A stretch of DNA of 59,022 nt. Source: a bacterium (lineage in GTDB: Bacteria > UBP4 > UBA4092 > JAOAEQ01). Of the stretch, positions 8,977-17,270 are shown one piece after another. A model generated the notes under the pieces. That model saw only the letters and a list, made by a program, of their open reading frames with translations, ran no database searches and was not told the origin of the DNA. Position numbers and translations under genes: made by a program. The stretch is from the NCBI GenBank assembly GCA_026416715.1, contig JAOAEQ010000022.1, forward strand, positions 1-59,022. Direction: 5' to 3'. Every line of letters starts with the position of its first letter. Within the stretch, counting starts at the first letter, position 1.

Positions 8977-9978
8977 ATGCAAACATTCCGATTTCTACCC
9001 ATTCTTTGTCTCCTAATTTTTTTTGAGATAGCTATTTCAGAAGACGCTACCCATATCTATGGAATTCACGATTGGGGTTCAACTGCGCAGGGATTGTTTA
9101 ATGGAAAAAGTAGATGGGATGTAGAAATGATTCGAGTTGGATTGGATACAAAACCATTAGCTCAGATTGCCGGTGAAGGATTCACAATACTTGTTCGTTT
9201 AGGGAAGCAATGGGGTGAATCGGTTCCGCGTAATTCAAACGAATGGGATACGTTTGCTTTAAGCTGTGCAAGTACAGTAAGCGTATATAGTTCTTACTGT
9301 AAACGCTGGATTATCGGGAACGAAATGAATGCTAATTTTGATAGCAATATTCCTGCTAGTGATTATATCACTATTTTCAAGAAATGCCGAGTCGCTATTA
9401 AAACGGTGCAACCTGAAGCGGAAGTATTAGTTGCTGCGGTTGCGCCATGGAATTCAAGTCAGAATCCCGGCGGTCCCTATTCGTATGCTTGGTTAAATTA
9501 TATGTACACTTTAGTAAACGGCATCAACGATGATTGCGATGGTTATGCAATTCATGCGTACGGAGGACGGAACGGGGATTCTGACCCAAGAAATGATAAT
9601 TATTGGGGTTTTGGGGTATATAAAGATTGGATGCAAATTATCGGGAATAATATGTATGCGTATGCGAAACCGGTATATCTAACAGAAATGAACTGTTTTG
9701 CTGACGGACAAGGAAGTATTCCTGGGTATCCGAAATATAATTATTCTACTGGTTGGATTAATAAAGCGTTTGAAGAAATAAATAATTGGAATCGTAGTCA
9801 TAGACAAAAGATATATTGTGCGTGCTGGTTTGCGTATGCGAACGGCGGATTTCCCGGTTATAATTTGACTTTATTACCACAAGCTAGTTCCGATTTCAGC
9901 TATACTACTCAGAATACCAACTATACAATTGCCGACCCAACTACTCTCCTACCAAAATATTGGGCAATATACGAATAA
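8977..9978 (+). CDS. Secreted TIM-barrel glycosidase-like protein (clan GH-A type)
   Basis: The predicted start is the ATG at 8977, giving 333 aa that open with a signal-peptide-like stretch (MQTFRFLPILCLLIFFEIAI). A TTG at 8938 would add 13 residues and is less likely, because it would put a charged stretch before the hydrophobic core. The rest reads as one TIM barrel. The NE pair (N115, E116 in IIGNEMNA) fits the acid/base at the end of strand 4, and E237 (YLTEMNC) fits the nucleophile at the end of strand 7. GYAIHAYGG lies between them. This pattern is that of clan GH-A (GH5, GH39, GH53 and relatives), but I cannot assign the family. It is divergent from the NifU-like gene and is probably exported, so it may cut external polysaccharide. 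No Shine-Dalgarno is visible. Confidence 0.65.
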   Translation: MQTFRFLPILCLLIFFEIAISEDATHIYGIHDWGSTAQGLFNGKSRWDVEMIRVGLDTKPLAQIAGEGFTILVRLGKQWGESVPRNSNEWDTFALSCASTVSVYSSYCKRWIIGNEMNANFDSNIPASDYITIFKKCRVAIKTVQPEAEVLVAAVAPWNSSQNPGGPYSYAWLNYMYTLVNGINDDCDGYAIHAYGGRNGDSDPRNDNYWGFGVYKDWMQIIGNNMYAYAKPVYLTEMNCFADGQGSIPGYPKYNYSTGWINKAFEEINNWNRSHRQKIYCACWFAYANGGFPGYNLTLLPQASSDFSYTTQNTNYTIADPTTLLPKYWAIYE

Positions 9979-10335
9979 TATATTGAAAATATTATAGTTA
10001 AACTGATAAACTAAAGTTACTAGTTAAAAAACCAACAGTGGAACATAATGAGAATTGAACCGTTCAATTCCCATTATACTCCATAATCAATCCGAGATGT
10101 TCTGCTAGAACTGAGCTAGTTAATGGTATTACAAATGGAATTCCATGGTTCCAGATGGTTAAATTTAAATGAAGAGCAGTCAAGACTTGATTGTCGCACT
10201 ATCTTATTCTGGGAGAAATAAATTTAAAATACTTAAGAACAAAAGACCAAGAAATAAAAAAATGAGAGAGCATAATTGTTATTTATCCACTTTTGTAAGT
10301 TATGTAAATTTTTCAGTTCTTTTGTTTATTTTGGT
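9979..10335. other. Intergenic region with a long hairpin, no gene seen
   Basis: No convincing gene is present. The notable feature is an inverted repeat at 10045-10077: ATAATG-A-GAATTGAA, a 3-nt loop (CCG), then TTCAATTC-C-CATTAT. This gives a 14-bp stem with a single A/C mismatch. On the minus strand a run of six T lies at 10026-10031, but 14 nt beyond the stem, too far for a classical terminator. It could mark the end of the tRNA transcript, which would be read towards it, or process the end of the glycosidase mRNA. Confidence 0.5.
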
Positions 10336-10421
10336 TGGTGCGAGAGGGGGGAGTTGACCCCCCACGGGGGATCCCCCCTAGATCCTAAGTCTACCGCGTC
10401 TGCCAATTCCGCCACTCTCGC
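10336..10421 (-). tRNA. tRNA-Leu (anticodon TAG)
   Basis: The sequence folds as a class II tRNA with a long variable arm. The acceptor stem GCGAGAG pairs with CTCTCGC, the D-arm contains GGCGGAATTGGCAGACGC, and the anticodon loop ACTTAGGAT presents TAG, which decodes CTA and related Leu codons. The T-arm is GTCAACTCC within a G/C-rich stem, and ACCA is encoded at the 3' end. It is the last of four tRNA genes on the minus strand. Confidence 0.93.
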
Positions 10422-10576
10422 TTTATTGACAGGTGAGAAGAAGATTAAAAACGAACTTCTCTGATAGGATTAAAAAAGTTTTGCTCCTCAATCCTTATAA
10501 ATAGTTACTTTGAGTTTGATAACAAGGGTTACGCTTATCCTTTTGGAATTTGCAATTTGGTTTAGAATATTCAAAA

Positions 10577-10652
10577 TGGTGGGCCATGAAGGAATCGAAC
10601 CTTCAACCTCTTGATTAAGAGTCAATTGCTCTACCAATTGAGCTAATGGCCC
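10577..10652 (-). tRNA. tRNA-Lys (anticodon CTT)
   Basis: The 76-nt cloverleaf has acceptor GGGCCAT paired with ATGGCCC, D-arm AGCTCAATTGGTAGAGC, anticodon loop CTCTTAA (CTT, decoding AAG) and T-loop GGTTCGATTCC. ACCA is encoded at the 3' end. It is third in the four-tRNA cluster. Confidence 0.95.
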
Positions 10653-10737
10653 GGGTTTACTCAATTACCAAGTTATGAAGGACTAAAAATCTAAAAAATA
10701 TCAGTTCGATAGATCCAGTAAAATCTGACTTTAAATT

Positions 10738-10764
10738 GAATTAAGTGCCCTTGGCACTTAATTC
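10738..10764. repeat. Perfect inverted repeat between tRNA-Arg and tRNA-Lys
   Basis: GAATTAAGTGCC, a 3-nt loop (CTT) and GGCACTTAATTC make a perfect 12-bp stem in the spacer between two tRNA genes. No T-run follows on the minus strand, the direction in which the cluster is read, so a terminator is unlikely there. A processing site within a tRNA precursor is a reasonable guess. Confidence 0.6.
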
Positions 10765-10794
10765 GATTCTTTCTATTTGATACTTTGTAAAAAA

Positions 10795-10871
10795 TGGTAC
10801 GCCCGGTAGGAGTTGAACCTACGACCTTCAGATTCGAAGTCTGCCGCTCTATCCAGCTGAGCTACGGGCGC
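10795..10871 (-). tRNA. tRNA-Arg (anticodon TCG)
   Basis: The 77-nt cloverleaf has acceptor GCGCCCG paired with CGGGCGT (one G-T pair), D-arm AGCTCAGCTGGATAGAGC, anticodon loop CTTCGAA (TCG, decoding CGA) and T-loop GGTTCAACTCC. ACCA is encoded at the 3' end. CGA is frequent in the neighbouring genes, which fits the need for this tRNA. Confidence 0.95.
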
Positions 10872-10928
10872 ACATAAACTCGGTATGCGATATTTATAGT
10901 TAATATTGGGATTTGTCTTTTAAAAACA

Positions 10929-11006
10929 TGGGGTGAGTGAGGGGACTTGAACCCCCAACCCTTGGAGCCACAGTCCAATGCTCTGACCAATTGAGCTACA
11001 CTCACC
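10929..11006 (-). tRNA. tRNA-His (anticodon GTG)
   Basis: The cloverleaf has acceptor GTGAGTG paired with CACTCAC, D-arm AGCTCAATTGGTCAGAGC, anticodon loop CTGTGGC (GTG) and T-loop GGTTCAAGTCC. The histidine identity pair is encoded: G at position -1 (11006) faces C73, and CCA follows. It is the first gene of the cluster, about 17 nt after the predicted transcription start. Confidence 0.95.
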
Positions 11007-11029
11007 ATATCATGAAAATTTATCAATAT

Positions 11030-11058
11030 ATTTTACCAGTAAACGCTAGTTTCGTAAA
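11030..11058 (-). promoter_or_regulatory. Predicted promoter of the tRNA cluster
   Basis: On the minus strand, a -35 box TTTACG (11053-11058) and a -10 box TAAAAT (11030-11035) are separated by exactly 17 nt. TGG before the -10 makes an extended -10. Transcription would start near 11023, just before tRNA-His. The same TGGTAAAAT element occurs on the other strand before the first glycosyltransferase. Confidence 0.65.
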
Positions 11059-11198
11059 GATTCGTTAAAATGACCGAATAACTCGATGCTTGGTATAGGC
11101 TTAACCTGATAAAGCGCAGTTGAAAATTCTTATTGCAAAACCACTTCTGGTTAATCCGCCACAACGCAACTACCAACCAATAATTGCTCTATAAGATA

Positions 11199-11207
11199 TG
11201 GTAAAAT
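11199..11207 (+). promoter_or_regulatory. Extended -10 promoter of glycosylation island 1
   Basis: TGGTAAAAT is followed by 6 nt and then the ATG at 11214. Transcription would begin at or next to the A of the ATG. There is no Shine-Dalgarno sequence, so this looks like a leaderless start. No good -35 is visible. Confidence 0.5.
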
Positions 11208-11213
11208 AGATAT

Positions 11214-12137
11214 ATGAACAACAATATTCCGCAGGTTGCGGTAATTATCGCTTCATATAACGGTGAATCCGTTATCCGGTTATGTTTAAGTTCAATTCAA
11301 AATTCAGATTATGCAAATATAAACATTGTTGTAGTTAATAACGGTAGCACAGATACAACAAAACAAATCATTGAACAACAGTTTCCAGATATTACGTTGG
11401 TTAATTCACCGGTTAATTTAGGGTTCGCTGGCGGTTATAATTTAGGAATACAATCAGTACCGGAAGCGCAGTATTATTTTCTGGTTAATGATGATGTTGA
11501 ATTAGCAAAAAACTGTATTTCACAAATTGTGCAGGCATTTCAGAACGATGCCAGAGTAGGAATTATCGGCTGTAAAATTCTTTATCCAGATAAAAAAACC
11601 ATTCAACATGCTGGCGGAATAATTTATCCGAACGCGCGTACCTGGCATAATGGATATGAAGAAGAAGATAAAGGGCAATGGGATACTATGTATGAACCCG
11701 ATTATGTGACTGGAGCAGCGTTTGCGTTTCGTCAGGAGTTAATTCAGCGACTTGGATATCTTGATGAATCTTATCGTCCGATATATTTCGAAGAAACTGA
11801 TTATTGCTATCGCGCGAAACGTATAGGATATAAAGTTGTCTATCTACCAACTGCGCTCGTCTATCATTATGAATCGCGCACAACCGTTAAGTATAGTCCA
11901 AGTTTCTTTACAATATATCATCGAAATCGGATTCGGTTTATGCTGAAGAATTTCCCTTTTTCGAAGCTCCGGTTAGCTTGTAAAGAAGAAATAAAATACC
12001 TTAAAACTATAAAGGATGATATGATATATCGTGCGGTGATACGAGCGTATCAATATCATGTGATTCGGTTACCGTTCACGTTATGGCATCGGTATCGAAC
12101 CTTTTGGAATGATAGACGAAATATGCTAACATTATGA
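11214..12137 (+). CDS. GT2 family glycosyltransferase (rhamnosyltransferase-like)
   Basis: This is a soluble GT-A fold glycosyltransferase of 307 aa, first gene of island 1. The N-terminal nucleotide-binding part has VAVIIASYNGE and VVNNGSTD. The metal-binding DD is in VNDDVEL at about 95. The acceptor region carries GCKILYPDKKTIQHAGGIIYPNARTWHNG, typical of WbbL-like GT2 proteins that often transfer rhamnose. A C-terminal segment with EETDYCYRAKRIGYKVVYLP completes the fold, and a basic tail may bring it to the membrane. It overlaps the next gene by 4 bp and is clearly paralogous to it, with matching motifs throughout, so a tandem duplication is likely. Donor and acceptor are not known; a dTDP-rhamnose pathway is encoded 32 kb away. 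Confidence 0.9.
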   Translation: MNNNIPQVAVIIASYNGESVIRLCLSSIQNSDYANINIVVVNNGSTDTTKQIIEQQFPDITLVNSPVNLGFAGGYNLGIQSVPEAQYYFLVNDDVELAKNCISQIVQAFQNDARVGIIGCKILYPDKKTIQHAGGIIYPNARTWHNGYEEEDKGQWDTMYEPDYVTGAAFAFRQELIQRLGYLDESYRPIYFEETDYCYRAKRIGYKVVYLPTALVYHYESRTTVKYSPSFFTIYHRNRIRFMLKNFPFSKLRLACKEEIKYLKTIKDDMIYRAVIRAYQYHVIRLPFTLWHRYRTFWNDRRNMLTL

Positions 12138-13069
12138 ATTCAACATCGCCATTTGTTTCGATTATCATTGCGTCGTATAAAGGCGAATCGGTTATCGCTC
12201 AATGTCTAACCTCGTTATTAGAAAGTGACTATAAAAATTATCAAATCATTTTTGTCAATAATGGGTGTATAGATAGAACCCGTGAAATTGTAGCCGAGCA
12301 ATTTCCTCAGGTGGTAATCATAGATTCCCCGGTGAATCTCGGATTCGCTGGTGGTTATAATCTCGGAATGAAATATGCGATAGATAAATCGGAAATATTG
12401 ATTTTGCTCAATGACGATGTTACCGTAACCCCATTGTGGTTAACCGAATATGTCCAATGTTTTCAGCGAGATACATTAGTTGGAATCGTCGGCTGTAAAA
12501 TGCTTTATCCGGATAAAAAAACGGTACAGCATGCCGGCGGAATCATGTATCCGAATGGTCGAACTTGGCATCGCGGAAATGGGGAATTAGATAACGGGCA
12601 ATGGGATACAACTGATGAACCGGATTATGTGACTGGTGCATCGTTTGCGATTCGGCGTGAATTGATTGAACGACTTGGATATCTCGATGAGGATTATAAA
12701 CCTGGTTATTTTGAAGAAACCGAACTATGTTTTCGAGCGAAAAAACTTGGGTATAAAGTGGTTTATCTACCGTCAGCGGTGGCATATCATTATGAATCCT
12801 ATTCAACGGGGAAAGCGTCCTCAGATTTTTTTGAAAAATATCATCGAAATCGAATACGATTTGTTTTGAAGAATTACTCGATATACCAGTTATACTGGGC
12901 ATTACAAGAAGAGACGAAGTTCCGTACCTCAGTTAAAGGCACGCCTGAATATGCTGCTATATTAAAAGCATATCGTTATAACATGATTCGATTACCGAAT
13001 ACATTATTTGCCCGATGGAAAACTAAATGGCAGGATTATCGAATGCGATGTGCAATGAAAAAATTGTGA
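12134..13069 (+). CDS. GT2 family glycosyltransferase, tandem paralogue
   Basis: This 311-aa protein shares the order of motifs of its upstream neighbour: VSIIIASYKGE, FVNNGCIDRT, LNDDVTVTP, GCKMLYPDKKTVQHAGGIMYPNGRTWHRG and EETELCFRAKKLGYKVVYLP. The two probably act one after the other on the same glycan. In the usual NxGSxD motif, Ser is replaced by Cys (NNGCID). Its ATG overlaps the upstream stop (ATGA), which points to translational coupling. The 3' end overlaps the next reading frame by up to 43 bp. It is cytoplasmic, with no membrane segment. Confidence 0.9.
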   Translation: MNSTSPFVSIIIASYKGESVIAQCLTSLLESDYKNYQIIFVNNGCIDRTREIVAEQFPQVVIIDSPVNLGFAGGYNLGMKYAIDKSEILILLNDDVTVTPLWLTEYVQCFQRDTLVGIVGCKMLYPDKKTVQHAGGIMYPNGRTWHRGNGELDNGQWDTTDEPDYVTGASFAIRRELIERLGYLDEDYKPGYFEETELCFRAKKLGYKVVYLPSAVAYHYESYSTGKASSDFFEKYHRNRIRFVLKNYSIYQLYWALQEETKFRTSVKGTPEYAAILKAYRYNMIRLPNTLFARWKTKWQDYRMRCAMKKL

Positions 13070-14499
13070 ATACTGCTACTGACCATTACCAACAAGCAAT
13101 AAAGCTTATTCGAGAGCCGATTCCATTCGAACAAGATATCGATGGCTATATTCCGGAAAAATTAGCCCAATTCGACTATCGTGATGGATTCGCTTGGACT
13201 TTTTATCGCGGAAATATCCCTGCGGCAATATCAGAACTAGACCACGCGATTGCTGTAAACCCCAATTTGGTAGAAGCACGAATATTACTCGCGAATCTAT
13301 TGGTGACGCAAAAGAAATTTGAACCAGCCATTGAACACTATCAGCAAGCAATGCGAGTTGCACCTGATAATTTAGTACTACACTTGAATTATGCGGTGAC
13401 GTTATCCCAAATTGGAAAGGAATCTGAAGCAGCGCTGATATATCAATCGTTGAGAACCAATCCGAAATGTCAATTTGCTTGGCTGGTAGATATGTTGCAG
13501 TTAGATGTAAAAAACCACCGTGAACTTGAGCGGCTAGTATTAAAGATTCTTGAAACCAAGGTTAAATTAGATATGCCGTTATTGCGCCAGACATTTTGGC
13601 AGAAATTACGTGCGAAGCTCTACGCAAAAGTAGAATGTCCGCTCTGTGGCGCATCCGAAATCGTCCAGTATTATATCAATCCAAAGACAAACCGCCAAGT
13701 ATTCTATTGCGTGGAATGCGGATTATATTTTGTATTTCCACAACCGACGGAAACAGAACTAACCAAGAAATATACAGAAGGATATTTTGCTCCTTTTCTT
13801 GCCAACGCAGAAAAAATACTTACCGTCTGGCAAGAGTGGTCAGCGACTGGGAAGGTTTTTAGCCCTACTGGCAAACAGTTTTCGTTGGTGTTCCAGTGGT
13901 TAGAATCGCTTGGTCTGCAAGAATATGAATCTCAAATCGGTTGCAACCGGAAAATGCTCGATATCGGTTGTGCGACCTGTGGTTTACTAGCAGAATTTAT
14001 AAATCGCGGTTGGGTCGCTGAAGGAGTTGAAGTATCTCCAGAAATTATTGCGTTTAATAGGAGAATGGGGTTTAAGGTAGTGCAAGGTCCGTTAGAGCAG
14101 TTAAGTTATTCGGAGCAATCGTTTGATTTTGCTACCATGACGCATGTTATTGAACATCTTCCGAATCCGAAACAGACCGTGCAAGAAGTATGGCGAATTC
14201 TTAAACCGAAAGGTAAACTGTTTATTCGAACCCCAAACTGTGATAGTATCCCTCGGCTTATCGCAGGAAAAGACTGGTTCTCAGACCAAGACCATTTATT
14301 CTTTTTTGGAACGAGGACATTAACGAAACTCTTAGAAGAAAATGGATTTCGTATACTTGGGCTAAAAAATTATGTTGGAATTGATATGGAAACCTACTCA
14401 GAAGTATGGAATGAACTCGGATTAAACGATATAATACGTGCGCGTATAAATCAGGTTAATCTAGGTGATGTCGCGCTAGTCTATGCGGAAAAAATGTGA
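13027..14499 (+). CDS. TPR, zinc-ribbon and SAM methyltransferase fusion protein
   Basis: The 490-aa protein has three parts. Residues about 45-150 contain TPR-like helical repeats (ARILLANLLVTQKKFEPAIEHYQQAM and a partner). Residues about 200-235 hold two Cys pairs, CPLCG and CVECG, as in zinc ribbons found at the start of sugar-modifying methyltransferases. From about 310 comes a class I methyltransferase: LDIGCATCGLLAEFINRGW (motif I), VEVSPEII, and MTHVIEHLPNPKQT. It probably methylates a sugar of the island's product, with the TPR part docking a partner. The start is uncertain: ATG 13027 overlaps the previous gene by 43 bp and ATG 13048 by 22 bp, and neither has a good Shine-Dalgarno. 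It is followed by a radical SAM gene 21 bp on. Confidence 0.85.
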   Translation: MAGLSNAMCNEKIVNTATDHYQQAIKLIREPIPFEQDIDGYIPEKLAQFDYRDGFAWTFYRGNIPAAISELDHAIAVNPNLVEARILLANLLVTQKKFEPAIEHYQQAMRVAPDNLVLHLNYAVTLSQIGKESEAALIYQSLRTNPKCQFAWLVDMLQLDVKNHRELERLVLKILETKVKLDMPLLRQTFWQKLRAKLYAKVECPLCGASEIVQYYINPKTNRQVFYCVECGLYFVFPQPTETELTKKYTEGYFAPFLANAEKILTVWQEWSATGKVFSPTGKQFSLVFQWLESLGLQEYESQIGCNRKMLDIGCATCGLLAEFINRGWVAEGVEVSPEIIAFNRRMGFKVVQGPLEQLSYSEQSFDFATMTHVIEHLPNPKQTVQEVWRILKPKGKLFIRTPNCDSIPRLIAGKDWFSDQDHLFFFGTRTLTKLLEENGFRILGLKNYVGIDMETYSEVWNELGLNDIIRARINQVNLGDVALVYAEKM

Positions 14500-14520
14500 C
14501 AGATAAAGTTCAGCAACGGG

Positions 14521-15774
14521 TTGAGAGACTCATTTCGTTATAGCCAATCTCTGATTGAGAGAACTGTTGAAATAAAGTTTATCCTGATGCATATCAGGTC
14601 TCAATCAAAGATTGCTTGGAACTCAATGAAAAATATCTTTACACAATTTCTTAAACGAGATAGACCAATAATCAAACAGGAGCAGAATCGACGACGGAAT
14701 TATAAGGAGAGTAGAAAGCAATCACTTCGAGTTCGTTCATATCCGATTCGTGGGTATCTCGAGACAACCAATCGCTGTAATCTTCGATGTCAGATGTGTG
14801 GGCAATCCTTTTTTGAAGGAGAGCGTACAGATTTATCGGATGAAATTATCAAAAAAATTCAGCCGTTGTTTCCATATTTTATAGAATTATCTATTTTCGG
14901 ATACGGAGAAGCTTTGGTTGACCATCGTATATTTCAGATACTAGAACTGATACCCAACCATGTTACCACTCGATTAGTTACCAATGGTGTTCTACTAGAT
15001 GAAAAAGCATCTCAGGAATTGATTAACCATCAGTTGAAACAACTCTATATTTCGATAGAGGCAACGAATGAAGAAACCTATTCATTCGTTCGAGGAGGCA
15101 GATATTTCAATCGAGTTATCGGAAATGTTGAACGATTACTGAAATTAAAACGGGAACGAAATTCGCCATATCCTGAAGTGGCCTTTGCATTCACCTTTAT
15201 GAAACGGACATTAGCAGAATTTTTAGATTTTGTCGAGTTAACTGCACGATTAGGGATAAAGATTATCACAGGAGACTATTTGATAGTGTATCGTCCGGAA
15301 CTAATGAACGAATCCCTTTTTTTCCACCAGGAATATACGAATCATATTTTTGCTCAAGCGCGAGAAAAAGCGAAAACGTTAGGGATTGAACTACGGATTC
15401 CACCGTCGTTTGCTGAAGCGGATATTGAGAAAGACAAAAGAAAATTATCGATCCAATCTCATTCGAGTTCTAAATCTGCGGACAATAATCCAGAGTGGAA
15501 ACTATGTTATGAACCTTGGGAATTCATTTATTTCCGCAGTGATGGATTTGTCAGTCCTTGTTGTGCCAATGACGTTAAACTAGGTGATTTACGCAATCAT
15601 TCGTTTGCAGAAGTCTGGAATGGAAAACAATATCAGGAATTTCGCAGGACTGTGAATACGACTCGGCCGCACCCACATTGTCAGACCTGTATCAATACTG
15701 GCAAACGAATTATAACGCAACGTGAGTATCATATTAAGTTACTTGATAAAAACGGTAAAATTATAAAAATTTAG
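14521..15774 (+). CDS. SPASM-type radical SAM protein in the glycan cluster
   Basis: This is a radical SAM enzyme of 417 aa from the TTG at 14521, or 395 aa from the ATG at 14587. No Shine-Dalgarno helps to decide. The 4Fe-4S motif is CNLRCQMC (C86, C90 and C93 of the long form). After it comes a barrel with FGYGEALVDHRIF and VTNGVLLD. Residues about 320-390 form a SPASM-type C-terminal region: KLCYEPWEF, SPCCAN and PHCQTCINTGKR, which bind one or two auxiliary clusters. Such proteins modify peptides or sugars or act in cofactor synthesis; the substrate here is unknown. It sits directly after the TPR-methyltransferase gene in the glycosylation island, so a sugar or peptide linked to the glycan is a fair guess. 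The basic N-terminal tail of about 70 residues is unusual. Confidence 0.85.
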   Translation: MRDSFRYSQSLIERTVEIKFILMHIRSQSKIAWNSMKNIFTQFLKRDRPIIKQEQNRRRNYKESRKQSLRVRSYPIRGYLETTNRCNLRCQMCGQSFFEGERTDLSDEIIKKIQPLFPYFIELSIFGYGEALVDHRIFQILELIPNHVTTRLVTNGVLLDEKASQELINHQLKQLYISIEATNEETYSFVRGGRYFNRVIGNVERLLKLKRERNSPYPEVAFAFTFMKRTLAEFLDFVELTARLGIKIITGDYLIVYRPELMNESLFFHQEYTNHIFAQAREKAKTLGIELRIPPSFAEADIEKDKRKLSIQSHSSSKSADNNPEWKLCYEPWEFIYFRSDGFVSPCCANDVKLGDLRNHSFAEVWNGKQYQEFRRTVNTTRPHPHCQTCINTGKRIITQREYHIKLLDKNGKIIKI

Positions 15775-15837
15775 TCGTTAGCAATCAGAACGTAGATTTT
15801 TTTCTGATTCTAACATATAACCTCTCTACTTAATTCT

Positions 15838-17118
15838 ATGAGCAGAATCCTTGCGCTTGGTGTCGGTCCGTTACCTTTTGAAAACCAGATTAAATTTTAT
15901 GGTTCATCAATCCGGACATGGCATTTTATAAAACCGTTACTCGAACTCGGACATGAAATTTGTTTGATAGCGATGCAGTTACCTGATCCCGAGAACGAAC
16001 TCAATCTAGAAAAATTAATTCGGCGTGAGATAACCGATTTCCCATCTGGTGCAAAACCTTGGATATATTACTCGGTAGATGAACTATCGGTTTTTCGAGA
16101 TATTAAGTTTCTGAAAGAAGTACACGATGGATTTCAACCGGATTGTTTACTTGGTATTAATACCCATGCAGCTTGGATGACTGCTCAAATACCGTCTGAT
16201 AAACCTTTCTGGGCAGATTTGAACGGTTATGCAATGGCGGAAGCGCAAATTAAATCATTTCAAGACCAAGATGATAAATGGATACAATATTTTTGGAATA
16301 TGGAAAAAACTATTGTTGCTCGTGCTGATATCTTTTCAACGGTATCATTGCCGCAGAAATATGCTTTAATTGGTGAATTAGCGACATTTAAACGGTTGAA
16401 CGCACAAACTGCCGGCTATGAATTTGTATATCACATACCAAATTCAATTGAAAATGCGGAATTAAAACCGAATAGAACTGTGCTGCGTGGAGTAGAAGTT
16501 GCGGATACAGATTTTGTTATACTCTGGAGTGGTAGTTATAATACCTGGACAGATGTAGATTTTTTATTTACCGGTTTGACGAAAGCTATGGAAAGAAATC
16601 CGCGCATTAAATTTGTTTCTACCGGAGGACATATTTCCGGACATGATACGAGGACTTATTCTCGATTTGTTACCTTGGTTAACCACTCTCGGTTCCGTGA
16701 CCGATTTATTTTGAAAGGATGGATTCCGCTGGATGATGTAACTAATTATTATTTCGCATCAAATCTTGGATTAAATATTGATGGAAATAATTATGAAGTA
16801 GTTTTTGGGGCACGTAATCGTTTAAATAGTATGATGCGAGCCGGGCTTCCCATTCTAACTTCTTTGGGAACGGAAATAACCCAAATTTTAGCTAAAGAAC
16901 AATTAGCGTTAACTTTTCCTATAGGCGATTTAAAAACTTTTATAACTCATATTCTCTGGGCTGTTGACCATCAATCTGAATTAACTGAGTTGGGATTGAA
17001 AGCAAAACGATTTATTTTTGAGCATTGGACCTTTGAAAAAACTACTCGCCAACTCCAACAGTGGGTATCTCATCCAACTCACGCTCCCGATTATAAAATA
17101 AATGGAATGATTCAATAA
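15838..17118 (+). CDS. GT-B glycosyltransferase (group 1-like), paralogue 1 of 3
   Basis: The 426-aa protein looks like a two-domain GT-B glycosyltransferase. The N-terminal domain opens with ILALGVGPLPFE and contains RTWHFIKPLLELGHE and FWADLNGYAMAEAQ. The C-terminal domain has LWSGSYNTWTDVDF and YEVVFGARNRLNSMMRAGLPIL, where the nucleotide-sugar site of group 1 enzymes would sit. It lacks the textbook EX7E signature and so is a divergent branch. It shares all of these motifs with the next gene and more weakly with the third, so a triplication is likely. It is cytoplasmic with no membrane helix. The start ATG is supported by alignment to the paralogue, not by a Shine-Dalgarno sequence. The sugar transferred is unknown. 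Confidence 0.75.
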   Translation: MSRILALGVGPLPFENQIKFYGSSIRTWHFIKPLLELGHEICLIAMQLPDPENELNLEKLIRREITDFPSGAKPWIYYSVDELSVFRDIKFLKEVHDGFQPDCLLGINTHAAWMTAQIPSDKPFWADLNGYAMAEAQIKSFQDQDDKWIQYFWNMEKTIVARADIFSTVSLPQKYALIGELATFKRLNAQTAGYEFVYHIPNSIENAELKPNRTVLRGVEVADTDFVILWSGSYNTWTDVDFLFTGLTKAMERNPRIKFVSTGGHISGHDTRTYSRFVTLVNHSRFRDRFILKGWIPLDDVTNYYFASNLGLNIDGNNYEVVFGARNRLNSMMRAGLPILTSLGTEITQILAKEQLALTFPIGDLKTFITHILWAVDHQSELTELGLKAKRFIFEHWTFEKTTRQLQQWVSHPTHAPDYKINGMIQ

Positions 17119-17151
17119 GCAGAATTTGAATATTGCATAAGAGTATTAAGG

Positions 17152-17222
17152 AAGCTCAAATAATAGTAGAAAAATATTGGATAACAATAAAGGTTTCCTT
17201 TACTCCAATCTCTTTTGAGCTT
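17152..17222. repeat. Three-tier nested hairpin between paralogous glycosyltransferases
   Basis: Three nested stems are perfect in base pairing. The outer is AAGCTCAAA (17152-17160) with TTTGAGCTT (17214-17222), the middle ATTGGA (17176-17181) with TCCAAT (17204-17209), and the inner TAAAGG (17188-17193) with CCTTTA (17197-17202) around a TTT loop. It fills most of a 152-bp gap. It could be a structured mRNA element controlling or stabilising one of the glycosyltransferase messages. No T-run follows, so it is not a simple terminator. Confidence 0.6.
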
Positions 17223-17270
17223 AGCTTATCATATTGTTACCACGAAATATTGTTTGCTATGATATAATTT

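Noticed and set aside
10045-10130. A tRNA-like stretch on the minus strand (TAGCTCAGTTCTAGCAGAAC and GGTTCAATTC).
   Set aside because: The D-arm loop is too short, no proper anticodon stem forms, and the T-stem does not pair. The resemblance comes partly from the perfect hairpin at 10045-10077.
10169-10357. A 62-codon plus-strand frame.
   Set aside because: It runs into the tRNA-Leu gene, has no ribosome-binding site and its composition is not coding-like.
11214-13069. The paired glycosyltransferase genes as a mobile duplication.
   Set aside because: The copies are strongly diverged in DNA and lack flanking repeats or transposase, so they look like an old tandem duplication.
17260-17268. 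TGATATAAT directly before the ATG of the second group 1-like glycosyltransferase.
   Set aside because: It ends 2 nt before the ATG, so transcription would start inside the gene; the start codon is fixed by alignment with the paralogue.
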